In this document: piece after piece, positions 15,749 through 23,066 of the stretch
How the letters are laid out: every line of letters starts with the position of its first letter
Position numbering within the stretch: the stretch's first letter is position 1
Source: Acinetobacter sp.
Lineage (GTDB): Bacteria; Pseudomonadota; Gammaproteobacteria; Pseudomonadales; Moraxellaceae
Assembly: GCA_031277915.1 (NCBI GenBank)
Contig: JAITLL010000057.1
Coordinates: 1 to 42,426, forward strand
Direction of reading: 5' to 3'
DNA: 42,426 bases
Made by a program: the position numbers and the translations under genes
Notes under the pieces: model-generated
Databases searched by the model: none
Told to the model about the DNA's origin: nothing
What the model saw: the letters and a program-made list of their open reading frames with translations, nothing else

Positions 15749-16930
15749 CTAGTAAGGACAACTTCCTTCCCACACCACTTTTCTATATAGATCTGTGTTT
15801 GTGTCACCTTCCGTACTAAAAATTAGTACAACTGATTCTTCATTTAAACCTAAGCTTTCTTTTAGACATGCCTGTTCTGGGCTGTTACTAAGTGCATAAA
15901 GTAAACCTAGATTAATTGCCCCAGAAGGACCACTCGTTATAGGTTCATCACCCTTTAATGGATTACCTAAAATTCTCATTCCAGTCGCAGCTATAGAATC
16001 TTCAACTTTGGCAAAAGCAAACGTACAATCTTTTAAAATTGGCCATGTAATTGGATTGACCTCGCCACAAGCTAAACCAGCCATAATTGAATTTAAGTCG
16101 CCATCGACTGCAACAAGCTGTCCAGATTTATTCTGTGCAGATTGATAAACACAATCGGCAGTAACAGGTTCCGAAACAATGGCTTTAAAATTTTGGACAC
16201 CAAGCACATCAACCAAATACCCTAGAACTCCACCAGCCATCGCCCCTACACCTGCTTGAAGCATAATATGGGTAGGTACTAAATCTTTAAATTCATTGAG
16301 TTGTTCTACAGCCTCATCAGCCATAGTCATATAACCTTGAGAAATCCATGTCGGAATCGTCTCATAACCATCCCATGCCGTGTCCTGCACAAGAAGCCAT
16401 CCATTTTCATGGGCTGTCTGGCTAGCTAAACGAACGGTGTCATCATAATTTACATCTGTGACGATACAATCTGCACCTAGCGCTTTGATTCTTTCTACAC
16501 TTGTACTTGCAGCACCTTTAGGCATAAATACAACTGCTTTTTGCCCCATTTCTCTCGCGGCCCAAGCAACACCTGTTCCATGATTTCCGGCTGTAGCGGT
16601 CGTAAATACAACAGGTTCATTCAGCAAAGTTTTAATACTTTTTAAATCAAACTGATTCATATCAATATTTAACTTTTCAGCAAGTAGTTTAGCTAGCGCA
16701 TATGAACCACCAAGAACTTTAAATGCGTTTAAACCAAAACGTTGCGATTCATCTTTAACTAAAATATTTTTTAAGCCTAACTTCTTAGCTAAATATTCTA
16801 ATGAAACTAAAGGAGTGGGCTGATAACCTTCGATTTTACGATGCAGATTGCGAACTTTACTGGCAATCTCCTTATTAAAAAGTGGACTACTCTTTCCTGA
16901 ATACAATTCGTTCTTACTAATACTAAACAT
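15749..16930 (-). CDS. dpaL: Diaminopropionate ammonia-lyase
   Basis: A 393-residue PLP enzyme that converts 2,3-diaminopropionate to pyruvate and two ammonia. It belongs to fold-type II. Visible features are YQPTPLVSL, the PLP lysine K71 in RFGLNAFKVLGGSYAL, the loop TATAGNHGTGVAWAA, and LQAGVGAMAGGVLGYL. E. coli YgeX has almost the same length and the same motifs. It lies between the RidA gene (45 bp upstream) and the M20D hydrolase (52 bp downstream). In E. coli too, ygeX is next to an M20 hydrolase gene. The reaction goes through 2-aminoacrylate, which is what RidA removes, so the gene order is biochemically coherent. Confidence 0.92.
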   Translation of the reverse strand: MFSISKNELYSGKSSPLFNKEIASKVRNLHRKIEGYQPTPLVSLEYLAKKLGLKNILVKDESQRFGLNAFKVLGGSYALAKLLAEKLNIDMNQFDLKSIKTLLNEPVVFTTATAGNHGTGVAWAAREMGQKAVVFMPKGAASTSVERIKALGADCIVTDVNYDDTVRLASQTAHENGWLLVQDTAWDGYETIPTWISQGYMTMADEAVEQLNEFKDLVPTHIMLQAGVGAMAGGVLGYLVDVLGVQNFKAIVSEPVTADCVYQSAQNKSGQLVAVDGDLNSIMAGLACGEVNPITWPILKDCTFAFAKVEDSIAATGMRILGNPLKGDEPITSGPSGAINLGLLYALSNSPEQACLKESLGLNEESVVLIFSTEGDTNTDLYRKVVWEGSCPY

Positions 16931-16975
16931 GCTCTATCTTGCTCTTTAAATCATATGAAAAAATGGCCCATAACC

Positions 16976-17362
16976 CTATTCAGGTTTAAAAGCGATAACT
17001 TCAATTTCAACAAGTGCATCTTTAGGTAATCGAGCAGCTTCAACACATGAGCGTGCAGGTGAATTATTTGTTCCAAAAAACTCTAGATATACTTCATTGA
17101 ATTCTGAAAAATCCGCCATATTTGCTAAAAAGCATGTTGTTTTGATCACGTATTCAAGCGAAGAACCTTGAGCCTCTAAAATACTTTTAACATTGAGTAA
17201 TGATTGATATGTTTGCTCACGAATACCGCCTTCAGGAAATTGCATTGTTTCCGGAATTAGAGGTAATTGACCTGAGGTAAAGATTAAATTTTGAAATCCA
17301 ATACCTTGTGAATATGGACCAATTGCTTCTGGTGCATTTTTAGTACAGATAATTTCTTTCAT
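16976..17362 (-). CDS. RidA-family 2-iminopropanoate/enamine deaminase
   Basis: A 128-residue protein that hydrolyses reactive enamine/imine intermediates such as 2-aminoacrylate. It has the family features NAPEAIGPYSQGIGFQNLIFTSGQ, an NVKSILEAQGSSLEYVIKTTCFL middle, and the ending PARSCVEAARLPKDALVEIEVIAF, in which the conserved R (PARSCV) and E (VEIEVIA) bind the substrate carboxylate. The frame opens further upstream (17428, and ATG at 17368), but GAGG sits six bases before the ATG at 17362, which also gives the normal RidA length. It is the first gene of the diaminopropionate run, where it protects PLP enzymes from the lyase product. Confidence 0.92.
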   Translation of the reverse strand: MKEIICTKNAPEAIGPYSQGIGFQNLIFTSGQLPLIPETMQFPEGGIREQTYQSLLNVKSILEAQGSSLEYVIKTTCFLANMADFSEFNEVYLEFFGTNNSPARSCVEAARLPKDALVEIEVIAFKPE

Positions 17363-17730
17363 TTCCATCCTCTTTAAACCCTCTTCATCATTTGAAATAG
17401 ATCCAAATTTATAAGAGGGATATTCCATAGTATTTCCGAGATAAAACTGGTAATCATGCTTCTTGTTCGTTCAGTAATTTCTACAAAAAGATATTTTTTG
17501 AAGATCTTCTAGCCCTGAACGACAAGCATTTGATCGCTTAGTAAGCGTAGAATGTGCTGCGAAATATGCAAAGTCAAAGACAATAAGGTGCTCAGATTTA
17601 AAAACATTTTTTTTATATATTTGAGTACTTTTAGGTCAATAAAATTTACTTTTTAAGGGGTGTAATGAAAAAAAATTGCATACTATTTTTTGGTGATTTG
17701 GATTTAATTACCTTATCCTCAAAAAAATTC
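17363..17730. other. Divergent promoter region
   Basis: This stretch lies between the minus-strand amino-acid cluster and the plus-strand TetR gene. It contains a small hairpin CGCTT/AAGCG (17534-17546), an inverted copy of the TGAGCAC heptamer (17588) and long A/T runs. No small gene is convincing. The promoter of the RidA gene must lie here. Confidence 0.5.
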
Positions 17731-17774
17731 TTGTGCTTTTCCTATCCTTGTGTATAATTGAGTAATCACTCAAT
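17731..17774 (+). promoter_or_regulatory. Promoter and palindromic operator of the TetR gene
   Basis: TTGTGC (17731) and TATAAT (17753) are 16 bp apart. Overlapping the -10 box and start point is a perfect inverted repeat, ATTGAGT and ACTCAAT (17757-17774) around AATC. The same half-site TGAGT/ACTCA recurs before the next gene, so this is a likely autoregulatory operator. Confidence 0.65.
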
Positions 17775-17788
17775 TAATGTGTTTATAT

Positions 17789-18358
17789 ATGGCTCGTCCA
17801 CGCAGTGAAGATAAACGTAATGCAATTTTAAGCGCTGCTATTGAAACATTAGCAGAGCTTGGCGAACGTGCGTCTACCTCAAAAATTGCAAAAGTCGCTG
17901 GCGTGGCAGAAGGCACTTTATTTACCTATTTTAGTAATAAAGAAGAACTGCTGAACCAATTATATCTTTCGTTAAAGGCTGAGTTACGACAAGTGATGAT
18001 GCTTGGTTACCCGACTAACGCCGATCTTCAAACACAAATGTCGCATATCTGGCAAAGCTATTTAAACTGGAGTCTAGAAGCTCCGCTTAAACGTAAAGTG
18101 ATGGCACAGCTTTCAACCTCTGAACAAATTACTGAGCAAAGCAAACAAATTGGCATGCAAACCTTTTGTGATCTCACCCAAAACATTCAAGAACGTATTA
18201 ACGATGGAAAATTAAGAGATTATCCACCGTTATTTATTGCTTCAATTTTAGGTGCGCTTGCAGAAGTTACACTTAATTTTATTGCCCAAGACCCTTCTCA
18301 AGCCGAGCGTTATCGTAAATCGGGTTTTGAAGCGTTTTGGCATGCAGTTTCAATCTAG
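17789..18358 (+). CDS. TetR-family regulator of the adjacent MBL-fold gene
   Basis: A 189-residue regulator. Residues 1-50 are the helix-turn-helix domain: MARPRSEDKRNAILSAAIET, STSKIAKVAGVAEGTLFTYFSNKEELLNQLY. The frame has an earlier ATG at 17777, but MARPRSEDKR is the usual start of this subfamily; neither start has a good ribosome binding site. The C-terminal domain is helical and ligand-binding. The palindromic sites at 17757-17774 and 18402-18423 flank the gene. It therefore probably represses itself and the MBL-fold hydrolase gene that follows at 18498. The inducer is unknown. Confidence 0.9.
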   Translation: MARPRSEDKRNAILSAAIETLAELGERASTSKIAKVAGVAEGTLFTYFSNKEELLNQLYLSLKAELRQVMMLGYPTNADLQTQMSHIWQSYLNWSLEAPLKRKVMAQLSTSEQITEQSKQIGMQTFCDLTQNIQERINDGKLRDYPPLFIASILGALAEVTLNFIAQDPSQAERYRKSGFEAFWHAVSI

Positions 18359-18401
18359 ATAAAACTCAAGGATGCGCGGCGTCCTTATTTTTGAACCAAT
18401 T

Positions 18402-18423
18402 AATGAGTGAGCAAATACTCATT
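18402..18423. promoter_or_regulatory. Second TetR operator, upstream of MBL gene
   Basis: AATGAGT (18402-18408) and ACTCATT (18417-18423) form an inverted repeat around 8 bp. The TGAGT/ACTCA half-sites match those of the operator at 17757-17774; only the spacing differs (8 rather than 4). It lies 75 bp before the MBL-fold start codon. Confidence 0.6.
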
Positions 18424-18497
18424 TAAATAAATCAAAATAAGTACTTAGCTCAAGTTCTTATTTGCACATATAGGTTTTTTCCAATAAGGAAAACAAA

Positions 18498-19517
18498 ATG
18501 ACTATTTCAAACACAACAGACTTGCCTACTCCCTTAATGCCATCTCAGCAACACAATGGTAAGTTTAGAAATACACGTCCGAATCAGCACACACATTCTT
18601 TCGGAAAAACTCTTGGCTTAATGTGGCAATTTTTATTTAATAAACCGAAAAACACGGTCCCAAACCGAGAAATTCCTGTTTTAAGCTTGTCAAAAGAACA
18701 ACTGTTGAGTGCACCCGACCGTTCTCTATTTCGTTTAGGACATTCGACCATCTTGTTAAAATTACAAAATGAGTTTTGGTTAACTGACCCTGTTTTTTCG
18801 GAGCGCGCCTCGCCTTTTCAGTGGATTGGCCCAAAACGTTTCCATCAACCACCAATTAATATTGCCGACTTACCACCGATTAAAGGCGTGATTTTGTCAC
18901 ATAATCACTACGACCACCTCGACTACCATGCGGTCATGCAACTTAAAGACAAAGTTGAGCATTTCTTAACACCGCTTGGTGTCGGTGATACGCTCATTAA
19001 ATGGGGAATTCCAGCAGAAAAAGTTCAACAACTTGATTGGTGGGATACTACTCATGTGGATGGACTAAAATTGGTGGCTACCCCTGCTCATCATTTTTCA
19101 GGCCGTGGTATGGGTGATAGCAATGCGACACTTTGGGCTTCGTGGGTGATTATTGATAATGACTTACGTGTATTTTTTAGCGGTGACACAGGTTATTTCG
19201 ATGGATTTAAAGAGATTGGACATCGTTATGGCCCTTTCGATCTCACCATGTTAGAAACAGGTGCTTACGACCCCGAATGGCCTGATGTTCACATGCAACC
19301 AGAGCAAACTTTACAAGCACATATCGATTTAAAAGGTCGTCATTTATTGCCTGTACATAACGGTACTTTTGATTTGGCACTTCATGCTTGGGATGACCCG
19401 TTTGAACGTATTATCGGTTTGGCTAAAGAAAATGCATTAGCGATTAGCACGCCACAAATGGGTGAAGTACTGAACCTAAACGAGCCAAATGTCGAAAATT
19501 ATTGGTGGCGTTCTTAA
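18498..19517 (+). CDS. MBL-fold metallo-hydrolase, RomA/NAPE-PLD-like
   Basis: A 339-residue metallo-beta-lactamase-fold enzyme of the Lactamase_B_2 group that includes NAPE-hydrolysing phospholipase D and RomA-like proteins. The metal motif SHNHYDHLDYHAV (HxHxDH type) is at about residue 135. Further ligands are in ATPAHHFSGRGMGD, FFSGDTGYFDGF and LPVHNGTFDLALHAW. There is no signal peptide in the first residues (MTISNTTDLPTPLMPS), but a hydrophobic stretch GKTLGLMWQFLF could contact membrane. It follows the TetR gene with its own putative operator, and a strong terminator (19624-19652) follows. The substrate may be a lipid or N-acyl compound, judging from the family only. Confidence 0.87.
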   Translation: MTISNTTDLPTPLMPSQQHNGKFRNTRPNQHTHSFGKTLGLMWQFLFNKPKNTVPNREIPVLSLSKEQLLSAPDRSLFRLGHSTILLKLQNEFWLTDPVFSERASPFQWIGPKRFHQPPINIADLPPIKGVILSHNHYDHLDYHAVMQLKDKVEHFLTPLGVGDTLIKWGIPAEKVQQLDWWDTTHVDGLKLVATPAHHFSGRGMGDSNATLWASWVIIDNDLRVFFSGDTGYFDGFKEIGHRYGPFDLTMLETGAYDPEWPDVHMQPEQTLQAHIDLKGRHLLPVHNGTFDLALHAWDDPFERIIGLAKENALAISTPQMGEVLNLNEPNVENYWWRS

Positions 19518-19623
19518 GTTTTCGATAATTTTTTTAAATTATTTATATCCTTCAATTTTACTTTAAAGGTATTTAAATTCAGTTATATATCCTCCAATTC
19601 TGCCATCTATACTATTCCAAAAT

Positions 19624-19652
19624 AAAACTAAGACTAACTTTGTCTTAGTTTT
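19624..19652 (+). terminator. Terminator of the MBL-fold gene
   Basis: An 11-bp perfect stem (AAAACTAAGAC with GTCTTAGTTTT) closes a 7-base loop and leads into TTATTATT. It has little GC, so it may also act as a regulator site. Confidence 0.65.
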
Positions 19653-19664
19653 ATTATTGACTTA

Positions 19665-19691
19665 AAACACAGACTACATTAGTCTGTGTTT
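19665..19691. promoter_or_regulatory. Perfect palindrome over the Rrf2 promoter
   Basis: AAACACAGACT (19665-19675) and AGTCTGTGTTT (19681-19691) are perfect inverted arms around ACATT. A -35 box TTGACT (19657) and a weak -10 TAGTCT (19680) overlap it. The site starts 51 bp before the Rrf2 ATG, so autoregulation is likely. Confidence 0.6.
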
Positions 19692-19715
19692 GTAGTTGAT
19701 CAATTATGAAATTAA

Positions 19716-20264
19716 ATGGCTTATATCACTAGTAGCGTTGAGTATGCGATTCACTGTCTTCTTTTTCTTGTGAACAATGAAGACAAACCTTTGAGTAGTA
19801 AGGATCTTGCTGAACTACAAGGAGTCTCTCCAAGTTTTATGGCCAAGATTTTTCCTAAACTTGAAAAGGCAGGTCTTGTTGTTGCTCAAGAAGGTATCCG
19901 TGGTGGGTATTTACTCGCTCGATCTGCTCATGAAATTAGTTTTTTAGATATCGTGAATGCAATCGAAGGTGAAAAACCGCTTTTTGAGTGTCAAGAAGTT
20001 CGTGGTAAATGCGCGGTCTTTAATCATGCTCCGCCAGATTGGGCAACCAGTGGTGTGTGTGCAGTACATGCGGTCATGTTACAGGCCGAAAAAGCCATGC
20101 GAGATGCTTTAGGTGCTCATACACTTGGTGATATTGCTAACCGTTTTGGCCGTTATGCACCCGACGTATTTTTTAGTGATGTAAATGGCTGGATTAATGA
20201 ACGCATCGAAGGAAGAACAGCAAAAATGCGGAAAAGTAAAATCTCACGGGATACGCCCGACTAA
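19716..20264 (+). CDS. Rrf2-family regulator with three-cysteine cluster motif
   Basis: A 182-residue regulator. The winged helix-turn-helix is at residues 1-70: SSVEYAIHCLLFLVNNEDKP, then LSSKDLAELQGVSPSFMAKIFPKLEKAGLV and RGGYLLAR. Cysteines C92, C99 and C115 lie where IscR and NsrR bind an Fe-S cluster, but with their own spacing (CX6CX15C). This suggests a redox- or NO-sensing cluster. The C-terminal 60 residues are longer than in NsrR. The likely targets are its own promoter (palindrome at 19665-19691) and the flavoprotein gene downstream at 20422. No clear ribosome binding site precedes the ATG. Confidence 0.9.
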   Translation: MAYITSSVEYAIHCLLFLVNNEDKPLSSKDLAELQGVSPSFMAKIFPKLEKAGLVVAQEGIRGGYLLARSAHEISFLDIVNAIEGEKPLFECQEVRGKCAVFNHAPPDWATSGVCAVHAVMLQAEKAMRDALGAHTLGDIANRFGRYAPDVFFSDVNGWINERIEGRTAKMRKSKISRDTPD

Positions 20265-20329
20265 TGAATTTATAGGGCTTCAAGCTCTAATTTAAAAATC
20301 CCCTAATCGTTTTAAACGCCTTCTCAGAT

Positions 20330-20401
20330 TTTTTCGGACAATCAGAGAAAGGATTCGCTCACCCTAAATTTTGTGATGAGCAGGAATTTTTGTCCGAAAA
20401 A
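20330..20401. repeat. Inverted repeat in the leader of the flavoprotein gene
   Basis: TTTTTCGGACA (20330-20340) is matched by TGTCCGAAAAA (20391-20401), 50 bp apart. The second arm ends about 20 bp before the start codon. It could form a leader hairpin or be paired operator sites; the sequence differs from the Rrf2 palindrome. Confidence 0.5.
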
Positions 20402-20421
20402 TCGATCAAAAGGATAATCAA

Positions 20422-21630
20422 ATGAGTAAGCGTATTATTATTATTGCTGGTTCTGGCTTTGCTGGTTTATGGGCTGCACTTGCTGCACAAAGAGCAATTC
20501 ACTTAGCGTCGCAAGAACAAAACATTGAAGTGGTGATGGTTTCCCCTAGCCCAAATGTTGATATTCGTCCTCGTCTTTATGAAGCTGTACTAGAAAACAT
20601 GAACCCTGATATTTCAGAGTTATTAAGTGTAGTTGGGGTTAAATTTCTGGCAGGCTGGGTAAATAAAATTGATGCCGACCAACAGACAATTGACGTTTCA
20701 ACCATCGATGGCAGCCAACAGACTTTAAGTTATGACCGTTTTATTCTGGCAACCGGAAGTACTACGTTTATGCCACCTATACCAGGTCTTACAGAATATG
20801 GTTTTAGCGTAAGCACACTAGAAGATGCTGAGAAACTGGACCAACATCTTAAAAATTTAGCCAATAAATCTTTAAGTGCAGCACGTAATACTGTGGTCGT
20901 TGCTGGTGGTGGTCTTACTGGGTTAGAAGCCGTTACCGAAATGCCTGAACGTCTGCGTAGCATTTTAGGTGAAACTGATGTCCGTGTAGTTTTAGTTGAC
21001 TCTTCAACAGAAATTGGTGCAGCAATGGGTAACCAAGCCGCTACAGTTATTCGAGAAGCTCTTGGCGAGTTGGGTGTTGAAGGTAAAGCTGGGCTACGAG
21101 TTACGGCGCTAGATGCCACTGGCGTAACGCTTTCTAATGGCGAAAGAATTGAAACAGAAACCGTGATTTGGACTGCAGGCATGCGTGCCAGTCAACTCAC
21201 CTCTCAAATTGCTGGTGAAAAAGATAATTTAGGCCGTATTTTAGGTGATGCTTACTTACATGCACCTGAAGCAAAAAATATTTTTGTGACTGGCGACACT
21301 GTAAAAGTTCCAACCGATGATTTAGGTAATTTTAACGTGATGTCATGCCAACATGCCATGAGCCTAGGCCGAGTAGCAGGTTACAATGCCGCGGCAGAAC
21401 TAGTTGATTTACCACTTCATCCATACAGCCAACCGAAGTATGTGACGTGTGTTGATTTAGGTCCGTGGGGCGCAATGTATAGCGAAGGTTGGGATCGTCA
21501 GGTTCAATTTGTGCGTGATGAAGCTAAAAAAATTAAACAAGAAATTAATACCGTCTGGATTTATCCACCAGTTGCAGACCGCGAAGCAGTTTTTGCAATA
21601 GCAAACCCTGATTTTGTGATTGTTCCTTAA
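20422..21630 (+). CDS. NDH-2-like FAD-dependent NAD(P)H oxidoreductase
   Basis: A 402-residue flavoprotein of the two-dinucleotide-binding-domain type. The N-terminal FAD site is IIIIAGSGFAGLWAALAAQRA; the NAD(P)H site is VVVAGGGLTGLEAVTEMPERL at about residue 165. FVTGDTVKV near residue 290 is the second FAD motif, and ATGS and WTAGMRAS are also typical. Such proteins pass electrons from NADH to quinone or another acceptor. There is no strong C-terminal membrane segment, so attachment would be peripheral. The ribosome binding site AAGGA precedes the ATG. It sits 157 bp behind the Rrf2 gene, which probably controls it. Whether quinone, NO or another compound is the acceptor cannot be told. 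Confidence 0.87.
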   Translation: MSKRIIIIAGSGFAGLWAALAAQRAIHLASQEQNIEVVMVSPSPNVDIRPRLYEAVLENMNPDISELLSVVGVKFLAGWVNKIDADQQTIDVSTIDGSQQTLSYDRFILATGSTTFMPPIPGLTEYGFSVSTLEDAEKLDQHLKNLANKSLSAARNTVVVAGGGLTGLEAVTEMPERLRSILGETDVRVVLVDSSTEIGAAMGNQAATVIREALGELGVEGKAGLRVTALDATGVTLSNGERIETETVIWTAGMRASQLTSQIAGEKDNLGRILGDAYLHAPEAKNIFVTGDTVKVPTDDLGNFNVMSCQHAMSLGRVAGYNAAAELVDLPLHPYSQPKYVTCVDLGPWGAMYSEGWDRQVQFVRDEAKKIKQEINTVWIYPPVADREAVFAIANPDFVIVP

Positions 21631-21725
21631 AGTTAGCCTTGCTCGATCAAACCATTTTATTTAAACACCTTAAAAGTAAAGCCGTCACTGGTTTTGCTTT
21701 AGGGTTATGTTTGAACCATTAACAA

Positions 21726-22418
21726 TTACGACTTTTCTAGCTCTTCTACAATCGCCAAAGCCGTCTTTCTAGCTGAAAAAGGGTTTTGACCTGTAATTAA
21801 GTTGCCATCTTGAACCACATATGGTGCAAAGGGAATAAAAGCTTTTTCATAGTGAGCACCGTATTCTTTTGCTAATTCTTCTGCATTGTATGGCACTTTT
21901 TTTGCCACCCCTGCCAAAACCTCTTCACTCCAAGCAAAGCCCGTTAACTTTTTATTTTTTATCAGTCGCTCACCATTTGAAAGTCTTACATTGAGCAAAC
22001 CACAGTAGCCATGACAAACACTCGAAACAATGCCGCCCTTTTCATAAATATTTTTAGTGATTTCTTGAAGTTCAGGGTTATCTAAAAAATCCCACATGAC
22101 TCCATGACCACCTGTGTAGTAAATCACATCATAATCTTGCCACTTGATATCTGAAGGCTTAAAGGTATTTGCCAAAAGCGTAATAAAAGCTTGATCATTT
22201 TCTCTATTTTTAACTGATTTATCTGCTACTAAAGGCACAAGTGATTTAGGTTCAATCGGAGTTTTTCCGCCATTTGGACTGACAATATCCTGTACGTAAT
22301 TTTGTTTCTCAAACTCATCGTAGGCATGGGTCAGTTCACCTAACCATAGACCTGTCGGTTCATCTATATCTTTATAGCGTGAAATATTTGTCACGACATG
22401 TAATATGCGTTTAGACAT
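21726..22418 (-). CDS. DJ-1/PfpI-family protein, cytoplasmic (class I GATase-like)
   Basis: A 230-residue protein of the DJ-1/PfpI superfamily, Hsp31-like subgroup. Members include glyoxalase III, deglycase-like and chaperone proteins. The nucleophile elbow is GGIVSSVCHGYCGLL with C135 and H136; the upstream glutamate is probably in GLWLGELTHAYDEF, and the glycine-rich DVIYYTGGHGVMWDF motif is clear. There is no signal peptide. It is divergent from the MerR regulator gene, and the shared promoter region holds a minus-strand promoter with TTGACA, a 19-bp spacer and TATAGT. It is therefore a probable MerR-activated gene. It resembles the exported protein at 23067-23873 over most of its length. 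Confidence 0.9.
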   Translation of the reverse strand: MSKRILHVVTNISRYKDIDEPTGLWLGELTHAYDEFEKQNYVQDIVSPNGGKTPIEPKSLVPLVADKSVKNRENDQAFITLLANTFKPSDIKWQDYDVIYYTGGHGVMWDFLDNPELQEITKNIYEKGGIVSSVCHGYCGLLNVRLSNGERLIKNKKLTGFAWSEEVLAGVAKKVPYNAEELAKEYGAHYEKAFIPFAPYVVQDGNLITGQNPFSARKTALAIVEELEKS

Positions 22419-22529
22419 TTTCTCACCTCATTTTTCATATTTATAATTCTATTCTTTCATCTATCAAAGCATAGAAAGTTGTTACTGAACGTGTGTGGTT
22501 AGTAAAATTATGAACCTTGCTTTTACAAC

Positions 22530-22560
22530 ACTATAAGTCTAAAGTTAACTTGAATGTCAA
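22530..22560 (-). promoter_or_regulatory. MerR-type promoter P1 (DJ-1 gene)
   Basis: On the minus strand TTGACA (22560-22555) and TATAGT (22535-22530) are separated by 19 bp, the overlong spacing of MerR-activated promoters. The spacer contains the palindrome AAGTTAACTT. The -35 box covers the upstream ATG (22554) of the MerR frame. Confidence 0.75.
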
Positions 22561-22574
22561 TAGAGTCTGTAGCT

Positions 22575-22991
22575 ATGAATATTAGCGAGTTATCTAAATT
22601 AAGCGGCTTAAGCACCCCTACAATTCGTTACTACGAGCAAATCAAACTATTGCCTAAAGCAAAAAGAAAATCGAACGGCTATCGTGAATATACCGATAAC
22701 GATTTAAAGCAACTTTCTCTAATTCAACAAGCCCAGCAAGTCGGATTTTCTTTAGCAGAAATTAAAGCATTTTTGCCTTCAAAAGTTGCCACTTGGAACC
22801 ATGACGCACTCATCCAAACACTTGAATTAAAAATTCAAGAAATTGAACTTTTAGAACAAAAACTTAAAGTGAGTAAACAAAACTTACGAACTATGGTTGA
22901 AGCAATCAATAACAAACCTGATGAAATTACCTGCGAACAAAATGCTGAACGACTCATGAATCTCTATTACGACAAAGCAAAATCACCGTAA
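22575..22991 (+). CDS. MerR-family transcriptional regulator
   Basis: A 138-residue regulator. Residues 1-70 are the MerR winged helix-turn-helix: MNISELSKLSGLSTPTIRYYEQIKLLP, then NGYREYTDNDLKQLSLIQQAQQVGFSLAEIKAFL. A dimerisation coiled coil (about 75-115) and a short effector end (EITCEQNAERLMNLYY) follow. Only one cysteine is near the C-terminus, so neither a SoxR cluster nor a typical metal site is visible. An earlier ATG at 22554 lies inside promoter P1, and the ATG at 22575 gives the standard MerR N-terminus, so I use 22575. Three promoters in the window share its likely spacer operator (P1, P2, P3). Confidence 0.9.
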   Translation: MNISELSKLSGLSTPTIRYYEQIKLLPKAKRKSNGYREYTDNDLKQLSLIQQAQQVGFSLAEIKAFLPSKVATWNHDALIQTLELKIQEIELLEQKLKVSKQNLRTMVEAINNKPDEITCEQNAERLMNLYYDKAKSP

Positions 22992-23066
22992 TTTCTTCAA
23001 GACCTATTGACCTTAAAGTGCACTTTAAACATACGATTGATTACAGGTGATAAACGAGGACCTGTC

